Source: JBEKDJ01 sp050014415
GTDB lineage: Bacteria > Desulfobacterota > BSN033 > UBA1163
DNA: 15,266 nt
Direction of reading: 5' to 3'
Assembly (NCBI GenBank): GCA_050014415.1
Contig: JBEKDJ010000095.1
Span: 1 to 15,266 of the forward strand
The number at the start of each line of letters is the position of its first letter. Position 1 is the first letter of the stretch. The notes under the pieces are model-generated. The model saw only the letters and a program-made list of their open reading frames with translations. It was not told the DNA's origin and did not search any database. Shown here one piece after another: positions 1-7,245 of the stretch. A program made the position numbers and the translations under genes.

Positions 1-222
1 AAGGCGGGGTTTAAAGCGGACATCTTCATTTCCTGTCTCAAGGAGCATCACAGCGCCAATCGGGTATGATAGTGATACACTTGCAAGCAAGCTTTGAACT
101 CGGTTATCATCCCACACCTAATCCCTTTGAAATTCAGGAAGCTGGATAATACCAGCTCGCACATCTCTCAGCAAATCCTGCAGAGTTCCCTTTGTGCTAT
201 CAAAGGTATCTCTATGTTCCAT
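1..222 (-). pseudogene. DUF262 (GmrSD/ParB-like) gene, 5' part, interrupted by an in-frame TAG
   Basis: This is the beginning of a DUF262-family gene that runs off the left edge. From ATG at 222 the frame reads MEHRDTFDSTKGTLQDLL and so on to LPEFQRD. A TAG follows at 118-120, and the same frame then continues without a break to base 1 as VWDDNRVQSLLASVSLSYP and GAVMLLETGNEDVRFKPRL. The family has tryptophan at this position (QRDWVW), so TGG to TAG is a one-base change. The motifs on both sides (LPEFQR, NRVQSLL, YPIGAVML) are typical of DUF262, the nucleotide-hydrolysing domain of GmrS/GmrSD-type modification-dependent restriction and related defence proteins. The start is supported by GGGAGG at 229-234, 6 nt upstream. 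TAG is the ordinary stop of two other genes here (ending at 2929 and 15010), so recoding is unlikely. A nonsense mutation or a sequencing error is the simplest reading. A GTG directly follows the TAG, but a restart there would lack the LPEFQR motif. The family call is by recognition. Confidence 0.8.
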
Positions 223-490
223 CTTTAGCCTCCCTGTTCCTTTCCGGCTTGTAACGACTTCTCTTCTTTGTCCCTGTGAATACCTTAAATAGCGGAAAGA
301 AAATGGGCTTCACCTATCGCGAACGTCTCGCGTATTTTGCCCGTTATAGATAAGTCTTAAGGCGATAGATACAAGATCATCAAAGACCATGAAATGTAAT
401 TTCTGCCTGTAAACTCTTTATCAACGCCATCAACTCTAAGTGTTTTCCAAGTCCTCGGTGAGAAGCGAGGTGCTTTGATATTAAGTTTAC
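223..490. other. Intergenic stretch with short inverted repeats
   Basis: These 268 bp separate the helicase stop from the DUF262 start. I see no convincing ORF or RNA gene. Two small inverted repeats are present. One is CTATCGC (314-320) with GCGATAG (362-368). The other is CCTCG (453-457) with CGAGG (466-470), an 8-nt loop hairpin about 20 bases beyond the helicase stop on the minus strand. Neither is followed by a T run, so neither is a standard intrinsic terminator. A weak minus-strand promoter for the DUF262 gene could lie around 270-330, but no clear -35/-10 pair is visible. Confidence 0.4.
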
Positions 491-1975
491 TCACTCCTCC
501 TCAGATGAAATTGCCGCTTCGAGACTATTTATAAGCTCTTCCTCCCATTGCAATACCTTTGAAAGATCTCTCAAAGCAACCATCTGGAACTCCCTTTTTG
601 CACCAAGACGGAGAAACCGTCCCCATCTTTGCTCCAATTTCTGTTTGTTCAAAGGCAAATCGTAGTTAATACATTCGTCAACATAAGGTAATGAAAGACC
701 TTCTAAACCGACGTCTGAGGCAATAAGTATGCCGCCATGATGCCGGAATGCATCTATGCTGTCCACTCGATCAGTAACTTCAAGAGCCCCTGTCAATGAA
801 TATATTTGCTTTCCGATGCCTTGGACGCTAGAGTTAAGATATTCTATGGTTTTCACGAATGAACTCCAAATGCAGATGTAGCGTTTATTGTTAATTTCGA
901 AGCAGTTCCGAAGATAAGCAATGAGGGCAGTCAGTTTGGAATCGGTCGGAATTTCTTCTATTTGATCAAGTAAAACTTCCAATTTCTGATATAACGGCAG
1001 AAATTTATTCATTTCGATGCCTGATCTGCCGGGCAGTTCTTCGAATTCGCTTGGCTCATCCACTATCATATTAATATCTGATTGGATTTTCTCCTCATCT
1101 TCATCGGTCTCAGGGATATTATGCGCAATCTTATTTCGGATGAATTTCCAGTTTTCAAGAAGCCGCCTTAACGTCCATTCTGTTGCATAAATAGTCGAGG
1201 AAGCAGCTCTTAGAATGTTAGTCTCCAAAAACCTTCCGTAAGACCAATCAATAGCCAGTTGACGGGAGAACTTTTGTAATTCATCCAGAAATCTAATCTC
1301 TTCTTTTGTCCTATCGTAATAAATATTTACCCACTTCTTTTCCGTTGGTTCATAAAGAAGCGGCCTTCCATCCCAATCTTTAACGTCCTTATACTCTATA
1401 ATTCTTGTAGCAACATCATCGTGAATTTGTCGTTCCGTTGCGGAGAGCAAAAGGATGCGGCGAGCTGCACCTGATTCTGTCAATACATTAAATAGCGATT
1501 TGCGTCTCCCAGTAAGCAATTGACTTTCATCAAAAACCACAAGATCCCAGGTTGCATGTTTGAGTTTCAAGGTCATGTCATCACGCTTGGCAAGGTCGAT
1601 ACTCACCAGAGCGATAACGGTAGCAGGCCATGGATTTTGACCAACGGGAACACGTGACTCTAGCTCCAAGTATGTTTTTCTATCAATTACAAGGGGCATT
1701 GAATCCCTAATCTTAAATGAGAGCATTTTCGATATTTCAGATTGCCATTGGGTTAGGAGCGCAGCCGGACACAGAACCAAAAATCTCTTTTTCCCCGCAT
1801 TTTCTAACTCATGAGCAATAATGGCGCCAGCTACTCTCGTCTTCCCTGTTCCTGCCGGAGAAACCAACTGCCAATAGGGTTTCTCCTTACTCTCAAGAAA
1901 GCTGACAGCAAATTCTGCTTGAAATGGCAACAAACTTTTATCCCGAAAATAATCAATACTGGGGGATTTGTTCAT
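491..1975 (-). CDS. Superfamily 2 DEAD/DEAH-like helicase (494 aa) with DESQ Walker B box
   Basis: This is an ATP-dependent SF2 helicase or translocase, cytoplasmic and likely acting on nucleic acid. Motifs in order: a Q-like LLPFQAEFA region at about 15-23, Walker A SPAGTGKTR at 39-47, motif Ia VLCPAALLTQW at about 67-77, motif II FDESQ at 148-152 in place of the usual DEAD/DEAH, motif III LSAT at 177-180, and a helicase C lobe with ASDVGLEGLSL at roughly 410-420 and motif VI QRWGRFLR at about 445-452. The central part (about 190-340) is an acidic helical insertion. At 494 aa it is little more than the two RecA lobes plus this insertion, with no extra nuclease domain. The ATG at 1973-1975 has AGAGGA at 1985-1990 as ribosome site, 9 nt upstream. 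It overlaps the end of the CBS-HEPN gene by 23 nt, which implies coupled translation and a shared job. The DNA is lower in GC than the core operon (about 42% in one sampled 60-base line), hinting at separate acquisition. The target is unknown. Confidence 0.88.
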   Translation of the reverse strand: MNKSPSIDYFRDKSLLPFQAEFAVSFLESKEKPYWQLVSPAGTGKTRVAGAIIAHELENAGKKRFLVLCPAALLTQWQSEISKMLSFKIRDSMPLVIDRKTYLELESRVPVGQNPWPATVIALVSIDLAKRDDMTLKLKHATWDLVVFDESQLLTGRRKSLFNVLTESGAARRILLLSATERQIHDDVATRIIEYKDVKDWDGRPLLYEPTEKKWVNIYYDRTKEEIRFLDELQKFSRQLAIDWSYGRFLETNILRAASSTIYATEWTLRRLLENWKFIRNKIAHNIPETDEDEEKIQSDINMIVDEPSEFEELPGRSGIEMNKFLPLYQKLEVLLDQIEEIPTDSKLTALIAYLRNCFEINNKRYICIWSSFVKTIEYLNSSVQGIGKQIYSLTGALEVTDRVDSIDAFRHHGGILIASDVGLEGLSLPYVDECINYDLPLNKQKLEQRWGRFLRLGAKREFQMVALRDLSKVLQWEEELINSLEAAISSEEE

Positions 1976-2783
1976 TGTAGTTAATCCTCTTTTTTGCCTC
2001 CAGCTTTACGACCCTTTTTAATAACCAATCCCTTACATCTCTTAGACTATCGTATTCCTCGACGGTTATCTCTCTTCTGAAATGAAATATGTCGTTCCGT
2101 ATATCCGGTAAGGGCTTGAGTTTAGTATGAATGATATTTGGGTTCTCCCCGAAGGTAGGAGCAAACCTTTCCCAGGTACCTTTAAATCTTAAAATATTTA
2201 CATAGTCACTAACGGTCATTTCTTCGAGGCATGTGGGAACTGAAAGCTTCTTCTCCTGGTAAAAATCTTTCAGGGTTTTTTCAATACAATCTCTTAACCC
2301 TTCTTCATCAACTGATGCTCTTATGAGCTCTCTTATTGCAAGCTCAATTTCCCGAATTAAGAAATACGGGGCTGCCACTCGGTAAAAGTAGTGAAGTGCA
2401 TCTACTACAGTGACAATTCCTTGAAGACGTATCTCAGTGCCAACAAGGACAGCGTCTTTCAGATCGAATTCGTCTAGCAACGCTTTGAGTTCGTCTGTAA
2501 TTTGCGCAAATTTAAGATCTTCAATAAATTCTTCCACATGTAACGATAGAACATCCGTATGATTTGCACGTAATTTGTGGATCCCTTGCGCCAAGGATCT
2601 GTAGGAGAATACACCCAATACTTCCTCCCCTTCTATAACAGGTACTTGGCTGACATTCTTTTTGCGCATCACTTCGAGTGCCTCAGCCACGGTCTTTTCA
2701 GGGGAAAAAGTTATGAGCTCCTGTGTCTCAGGAAGGACCTGCTTAACGAGATGAAATAAGTCTTTTAGCGAGCGCTCTTTCAT
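1953..2783 (-). CDS. CBS-domain pair fused to a C-terminal HEPN (Swt1-like) domain, 276 aa
   Basis: The N-terminal half reads as two CBS motifs. CBS1 spans about 20-75 (VAEALEVMRKKNVSQVPVIE then VLGVFSYRSLA); CBS2 spans about 85-135 and ends LQGIVTVVDALHYF. CBS pairs usually bind adenine nucleotides or similar ligands and act as sensors. The C-terminal half (about 140-262) is helical and begins FLIREIELAIRELI. It carries R229-N-D-I-F-H234, the canonical R-x4-H active site of HEPN ribonucleases, with the polar residue N following R. The layout resembles Swt1-type HEPN domains. I infer a soluble, ligand-gated RNase that could act as a toxin-like effector; the ligand and target are unknown. The ATG has GAGAGGA at 2790-2796, 6 nt upstream. 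The gene is first of a pair, its end overlapping the following helicase start by 23 nt, and is set apart from the upstream operon by 145 bp. Nothing looks truncated. It could be a regulator rather than a toxin if the HEPN site is not catalytic. Confidence 0.82.
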   Translation of the reverse strand: MKERSLKDLFHLVKQVLPETQELITFSPEKTVAEALEVMRKKNVSQVPVIEGEEVLGVFSYRSLAQGIHKLRANHTDVLSLHVEEFIEDLKFAQITDELKALLDEFDLKDAVLVGTEIRLQGIVTVVDALHYFYRVAAPYFLIREIELAIRELIRASVDEEGLRDCIEKTLKDFYQEKKLSVPTCLEEMTVSDYVNILRFKGTWERFAPTFGENPNIIHTKLKPLPDIRNDIFHFRREITVEEYDSLRDVRDWLLKRVVKLEAKKRINYNEQIPQY

Positions 2784-2821
2784 TTCAGGTCCTCTCTTGG
2801 AGGATGGGCGACGCGAGGGTG

Positions 2822-2864
2822 GGCGGGAGGAGAATCCAATCTGGTCTTGTATGGTTCTCCCGCC
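2822..2864. repeat. Intergenic inverted repeat GGCGGGAG / CTCCCGCC
   Basis: A perfect 8-bp GC-rich inverted repeat (2822-2829 and 2857-2864) encloses a 27-nt loop. It extends by a G-T wobble and an A-T pair inward (2830-2831 with 2855-2856). It lies between the PD-(D/E)XK-like gene and the CBS-HEPN gene. Transcribed leftward it would fold about 40 nt ahead of the CBS-HEPN start codon. Neither side has a T run, so it is not a normal intrinsic terminator. It could be a REP-like element, a processing or attenuation hairpin, or a protein-binding palindrome. A TTGACA hexamer on the minus strand (2879-2884) lies just upstream, but no -10 box is visible at the proper distance. Confidence 0.55.
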
Positions 2865-2928
2865 TCCAACATATCTTATGTCAAGCCCTCACACGGAGGT
2901 CCCTACCCTATGCTTGTTAAACCGACTT

Positions 2929-3573
2929 CTATACGAATTTCCCAACCATGACAATGGCAGGGTAATAAACCGTATCTTTGTTTTCCCTGTTAGATTTCTT
3001 TACCAATTTCTCAGGCGAAAGATACGCGGCATAGAAGTCTATTTCATGATAATCCTTCAACTGTTCCACGTATTCTGAAAGAGCCCTTTCGTAAGAGGCT
3101 TCCGATTTGGTATGAGTGTTTCTCCACAAAGTTACGAAGCATAAAGCCATCCGTGTCTTTGCCGTTTTGGCATCAGAGACTTCCTTTAATTGTTTTTTAG
3201 CCGACTTTAATCTGGCCAAGACAGTCCTTCGGAGTCCAGTATCAATACATCCATGGTCTTTCTTTACTTCGATGTAAGCATCTATCCATTTCTTAGGATC
3301 CATGAGGACCCAGCAATCCGGTCGTCCAAGGCTTGACGGTCTTCCCCGTCTTTTTCTCACCTCGGTAAACTCGGGAAGAAAATACATTCCTAGTTGAGCG
3401 CAGGCCCAGAGGAAGAATCCAAAGTTGGTTTTTTCAGTGTAATACCACCCGTATCCGAGATCATTCGTGGCGTTTTGATACTCACTTAAAACCTGCCGCC
3501 ATTTCTTCAGAATGCGGTCTAGGGCTAGGATCACATTCCGCTGTTTTCGTGTCCGAAACCAAACCATTTCCAT
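2929..3573 (-). CDS. Putative PD-(D/E)XK nuclease-like protein, 214 aa
   Basis: I do not recognise a named family. The best clue is GRPDCWVLMDPKKW followed by DAYIEVKKD: D86, then 16 residues on E102-x-K104 inside a hydrophobic strand, the spacing and setting of the PD-(D/E)XK nuclease core. A preceding helix-rich segment holds E47 (YYTEKTNFGFFLWACAQLG). A later helix, LKSAKKQLKEV, has a Q/K-rich face as often seen after the ExK strand. The N-terminus is basic. This would fit a Mg-dependent endonuclease or an inactive relative in a methyltransferase/helicase defence locus. The ATG at 3571-3573 has GGAGG at 3581-3585, 7 nt upstream. It begins 33 bp after the helicase stop and probably shares its transcript, although unlike the four core genes it is not overlapped. 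It ends with TAG. The next gene starts 145 bp further on. The nuclease assignment is inference from motif only. Confidence 0.62.
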   Translation of the reverse strand: MEMVWFRTRKQRNVILALDRILKKWRQVLSEYQNATNDLGYGWYYTEKTNFGFFLWACAQLGMYFLPEFTEVRKRRGRPSSLGRPDCWVLMDPKKWIDAYIEVKKDHGCIDTGLRRTVLARLKSAKKQLKEVSDAKTAKTRMALCFVTLWRNTHTKSEASYERALSEYVEQLKDYHEIDFYAAYLSPEKLVKKSNRENKDTVYYPAIVMVGKFV

Positions 3574-3606
3574 GGGATAGCCTCCATGTAAGTTCAGATG
3601 TCATAG

Positions 3607-6600
3607 TCAGGAAGCTGGCATATTTTCCGCCTGCCACCTGTAATCGCTTAAGGCTGCATCCAAGCTGCTCCCCGTAAGCCGGGAGCGGATCTCGTTGGGG
3701 GTCAATTCTTTGGCAAAGAGAGATATTTCCCACTCCAGGTAGCTGGTCCAAGCGAAATTGGGTCCGATCCGCTTGAGGGCCTCGTTTATACGCTGTGCCA
3801 AAGGACCGCCTCGACTGGCTTGGTAAGTTATGGCCGATTTCAGATCGGCACCATCCGGGTCAAAGCATTTGACCAGACGTCCTAACTCGCGGGCTGTCCT
3901 TAGCAAAACGGCCTCCCGCTGGCGAGCGTAAGTAGCAGTGAGACGCTTCGCAGCCTGGGATTCCAAGATCTGCACGTTTCGCTCTGCCTCCTGCTGTGCA
4001 TAGCGTTTGGCATCCATCATACGTTCAGGGTCGGGAAGAGAACCGTCCCAGACTTCCAGACGAGCCTGCAATTCGCCGTAGGATCCCATTGGTTCGAGTC
4101 CCTCGGGTCCTACCCATACAGCACATGAGCTGCGGAAAGCACCATGACGATGACTACCAATGACCAATGGCAGCAATTCGCCTGGCCTGCCGAGATGATC
4201 GGCCAAGTCCATGACCAGAGGACTCAGAGCTGTCAGAGGTTGTGCGCTGGGATCTGAATCAAGGGTCTCGCTGTCCAAGGCGATCCTTACTGCTTTAGGA
4301 TAAAGCCCCTTGATGATAGCGACTTTCCCAAAATTAACATGCAAGCCGAACTCGGGTCCCAACATTTTGAGTGTTTCGTATATGTCATTCCGTTTTACAG
4401 GTGGCTTTGTCTCTTGAACTACAAATACCTCGGAGTCGAGATACGTCTCTGCGTTCAGAATATTCTTTTCAACTTCTGAAGCCACGCGCTCGATTTCATC
4501 TAATGAGAATTCCTTGGGTCGGTTGAGCATAACCTGCGCTCTTGCCAGGACGGGCTGCATCGGACCGACGAAGTGTTTAAAGAGACCACAACGGTTCTGC
4601 AGTGCCCCATAGACCCTCTCATCAATGCTATTTTTCAGGAAGAAATTGTATATCTTTACCTCACGCTCGCCCTGGCCGATACGATCAATACGACCAATGC
4701 GCTGCTCAACCCGGCTGGGATTCCAGGGCAAATCATAATTGATGAGGGCGCTTGCAGATTGGAGATTAAGTCCCTCGCTGGCTGCATCAGTGCACACAAG
4801 AAACCGAATCTGTCCTTTGCTCAGAGCTTCCGTGATCTGCTTCTTCGTGGTACTCTGCCAGACACCATCACGGTAAAAGGCACCACCCTTCCCGCTGTAG
4901 CTGGCTACCTGATCTGTGTAGTGGGTAGCCAGATTATCCCGGAGGTAATCCATCGTATCGGCATATTCAGTAAAGACCAATACTGGCCTTCCTTCTCCCA
5001 CCAGACTGCGAATAAGATCAAAGAAACGGTCTCTTTTGGTGTCGGTGGCTCCGAGGGCTTTCAACTGTTCGAGCAAAGGAGCCACTTCTGCAGCCTCCTT
5101 CTTTGCTTCCTCAGGGCTCGACGGCAGACTCGTTGAAATCGACCGTGGATCGATCTCCTCCGACAATTCAGAGTCCAGTAAACCCGCCGGGCCTTCACTC
5201 GGTTCCATGTAATCAGAGCTTGCCCGTTGGTTTATGACCCGATTTAGCCCATCCAGCCGACGCTGGAGACTGCATTTAAGTGCATAAGGTGAACTGGCTG
5301 CACGTCTGCGGTAAACGGTCATTACAAAACCCTTGCCAGCTTTTTCACGCTCCAGTTCTTCAAAACGTCGCTCGATATAACGGCCGACTGCGTCATAAAC
5401 CTTACGCTCTGGTCCATTGGGTGGCTGAAAATCGTAAGGCCAGTCCACTACAATGCGAGTCGGAGGAGGATCCGTTAACAGACCTCGTTGAAAATACCCC
5501 CGCAGCGTCTGTCGTGTATTGCGGTGCATCCGCCGGGGTAAAGGAGAACCACGTCGCAACCACTCGGCCACCTCAGATTTCTGTGCAGGTGGAACGAAAC
5601 GGAATTTCCTCTCGCAATCTTCGGACGAGGCGGGTAGAGGAAATCCCTTGGGCGGTTCAGCAAAGCATTTATCAGAGCACACCAGCCAGGCTGTCCGGCG
5701 TGCACTCTCCGGAGAGGGAGAAAACCCTGTCTTCAGATGGTGGACAGCATCATAAAAACCTCTTATTCCCTCAAAATCGGAGAGCCATCCACCTCCTTCG
5801 CCCAGCACGGCCAGTAAGTCCCAGGGCTCCCACGGGACAGTCTGCATGGGGGTCGCGCTGAGGAAAAGGAGCCCCTTTGCCTTTTGCCTCATCTGCAGTT
5901 GCCGCAGCATCTCCAGTAAAAGGGTGGCAGAATTGAACTCTCCCTCTTCCTGTTTTGCCCTCCGGGCCGCATGGGCCTCATCCAGTAACACAAGATCCCA
6001 GGGTTGGGCGGCTAAGAGAATTGCCTGGTTGTTCTCGGTACGTGCCGTTTCTCGACTCATGATGAGGAGATTTTGTTCCAGTGCCTCAGCAAGGCTGGAA
6101 ACCCTTTCGACACGACCATCGGGCCAAATGAGTGTTTCCGTGTTCTGTAGGCGGGGAACGATCAGCCCGCCTTTTTCGCGCAGCTCTTCTTGCCACTGAT
6201 TCGTCAACCCTGCCGGGAGAAGCAGCAATACCCGCTCGACTCCACGACCAGCCAGAAGCCGTCTCAAAATCATGATGGCTTCAATGGTCTTCCCCATTCC
6301 CACTTCGTCGCAGAGCAGTCGGCCTTCAGGCCACGCATTGGTTGCTTCTTCGATGACGTGGACCTGATGGGGCCAGAGCTTTTCTAATGGAGCGGTTGCA
6401 TCACAGCAGGAGGCCCCGTTTGGCAGAAAGGGGGCTTCCGCGATGAATCGCCATAACATCGCAGCCTTGCGCCGTTGCAGATTGTCAGCAGGTTCGGCCA
6501 AAGGTGGTTCAGACGGGGCAAACTTAATGAGCTTCTGTTGGACTGCCTCGGGTAGGGATACGGTATGAACCTCGGGGTGGGCGTCTTTCCAAAGAACCTC

Positions 6601-7245
6601 AAATTCATCACGATATTCCTGGAAACGTTCTTCATCTGTCCATGATGAAGAGACCTCTAACCGCTCATAATTCGCACGGAGACCGTGGGCTGACTCATTT
6701 CCACTTCCACTGAAGACCACGGCATCCCCTGCCGCATCATACATCAACCCGAACTTGGCATGAACAATCCCCTGTCCCTGGCGCAATATGCCCACACGCA
6801 CGGCCAATAGCCCCGATTTGGCTAACCAGGCGAGCATACCTAAACGTTGTTTTTCTAATAAGTCTTTCGGTGTCTTGAGCCGCTTCAGAAGCGACTCTTC
6901 AAGTGCCGAAGTATCGCCCGTCTCAATGAGCGCACGTACGTCCTCTTCACCCAGCTCCTCGTTGACCACCAGACGGACCGATGGTTTGTTAACGGCTTCC
7001 CCCAGAGACACCAACCGGCTAATTAATCGGGAAAACCCTCTGGCTGCTGCTGCCAGGACACTACTCGAAAAGTATGCACAGCATCGGTCATATCGTACCG
7101 CTTCCGAGAGCGCCGGAACATAGAGTTTCTCCAGCAGTTCACTGTCTGGTCCCCTTAGGAAACGGGGCCAGTCGTGGCGGCGTAATGATCCCAAATCATT
7201 TTCAAGAGGATTCGATCCGAAAGGATCGCTCTTTTCTCGCCTCAA
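3607..7245 (-). CDS. PLD-nuclease/SNF2-type helicase fusion, 1212 aa
   Basis: This large DNA-processing enzyme probably forms the effector arm of the system. The N-terminal domain (about 35-225) is phospholipase D-like: H162-A-K164-FGLMY-D170 followed by FSGSGNES at 178-185. This is a single HKD-type site with the Asp one residue later than the strict HxKx4D spacing. Single-site PLD nucleases usually work as dimers. The SF2/SNF2 motor follows: Walker A DEVGMGKT at 313-320, LLPAGLTNQW at about 342-351, DEAH at 422-425, SATP at 463-466. The C lobe, at roughly 780-880, has VLVFTEYADT, CTDAASEGLNL and EQRIGRIDRIGQ, the last typical of SNF2/RapA-like proteins. The C-terminal 330 residues are helical and unassigned. 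The start is TTG at 7243-7245, whose last two bases form the start of the methyltransferase stop (TTGA overlap). GAGGAGGAG at 7251-7259 lies 5 nt upstream. No ATG in frame precedes the PLD domain, so TTG is needed to keep it whole. Confidence 0.92.
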   Translation of the reverse strand: MRREKSDPFGSNPLENDLGSLRRHDWPRFLRGPDSELLEKLYVPALSEAVRYDRCCAYFSSSVLAAAARGFSRLISRLVSLGEAVNKPSVRLVVNEELGEEDVRALIETGDTSALEESLLKRLKTPKDLLEKQRLGMLAWLAKSGLLAVRVGILRQGQGIVHAKFGLMYDAAGDAVVFSGSGNESAHGLRANYERLEVSSSWTDEERFQEYRDEFEVLWKDAHPEVHTVSLPEAVQQKLIKFAPSEPPLAEPADNLQRRKAAMLWRFIAEAPFLPNGASCCDATAPLEKLWPHQVHVIEEATNAWPEGRLLCDEVGMGKTIEAIMILRRLLAGRGVERVLLLLPAGLTNQWQEELREKGGLIVPRLQNTETLIWPDGRVERVSSLAEALEQNLLIMSRETARTENNQAILLAAQPWDLVLLDEAHAARRAKQEEGEFNSATLLLEMLRQLQMRQKAKGLLFLSATPMQTVPWEPWDLLAVLGEGGGWLSDFEGIRGFYDAVHHLKTGFSPSPESARRTAWLVCSDKCFAEPPKGFPLPASSEDCERKFRFVPPAQKSEVAEWLRRGSPLPRRMHRNTRQTLRGYFQRGLLTDPPPTRIVVDWPYDFQPPNGPERKVYDAVGRYIERRFEELEREKAGKGFVMTVYRRRAASSPYALKCSLQRRLDGLNRVINQRASSDYMEPSEGPAGLLDSELSEEIDPRSISTSLPSSPEEAKKEAAEVAPLLEQLKALGATDTKRDRFFDLIRSLVGEGRPVLVFTEYADTMDYLRDNLATHYTDQVASYSGKGGAFYRDGVWQSTTKKQITEALSKGQIRFLVCTDAASEGLNLQSASALINYDLPWNPSRVEQRIGRIDRIGQGEREVKIYNFFLKNSIDERVYGALQNRCGLFKHFVGPMQPVLARAQVMLNRPKEFSLDEIERVASEVEKNILNAETYLDSEVFVVQETKPPVKRNDIYETLKMLGPEFGLHVNFGKVAIIKGLYPKAVRIALDSETLDSDPSAQPLTALSPLVMDLADHLGRPGELLPLVIGSHRHGAFRSSCAVWVGPEGLEPMGSYGELQARLEVWDGSLPDPERMMDAKRYAQQEAERNVQILESQAAKRLTATYARQREAVLLRTARELGRLVKCFDPDGADLKSAITYQASRGGPLAQRINEALKRIGPNFAWTSYLEWEISLFAKELTPNEIRSRLTGSSLDAALSDYRWQAENMPAS

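Noticed and set aside
118..120. TAG as a recoded sense codon (pyrrolysine or amber suppression)
   Set aside because: Two other genes in the window end with TAG at positions where the protein should end, and the family has tryptophan, not lysine, at this site; a nonsense mutation is simpler.
453..470. Hairpin behind the DESQ helicase as a rho-independent terminator
   Set aside because: The stem is only 5 bp and no T run follows on the minus strand.
2797..3078. Plus-strand open frame of 93 codons over the inverted repeat
   Set aside because: It is antisense to the end of the 214-aa gene and crosses the hairpin; composition looks non-coding.
4573..5136. Plus-strand open frame of 187 codons inside the helicase gene
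   Set aside because: It is an antisense shadow of the PLD-helicase, whose motifs fix the real frame on the minus strand; it has no ribosome site and no recognisable motif.
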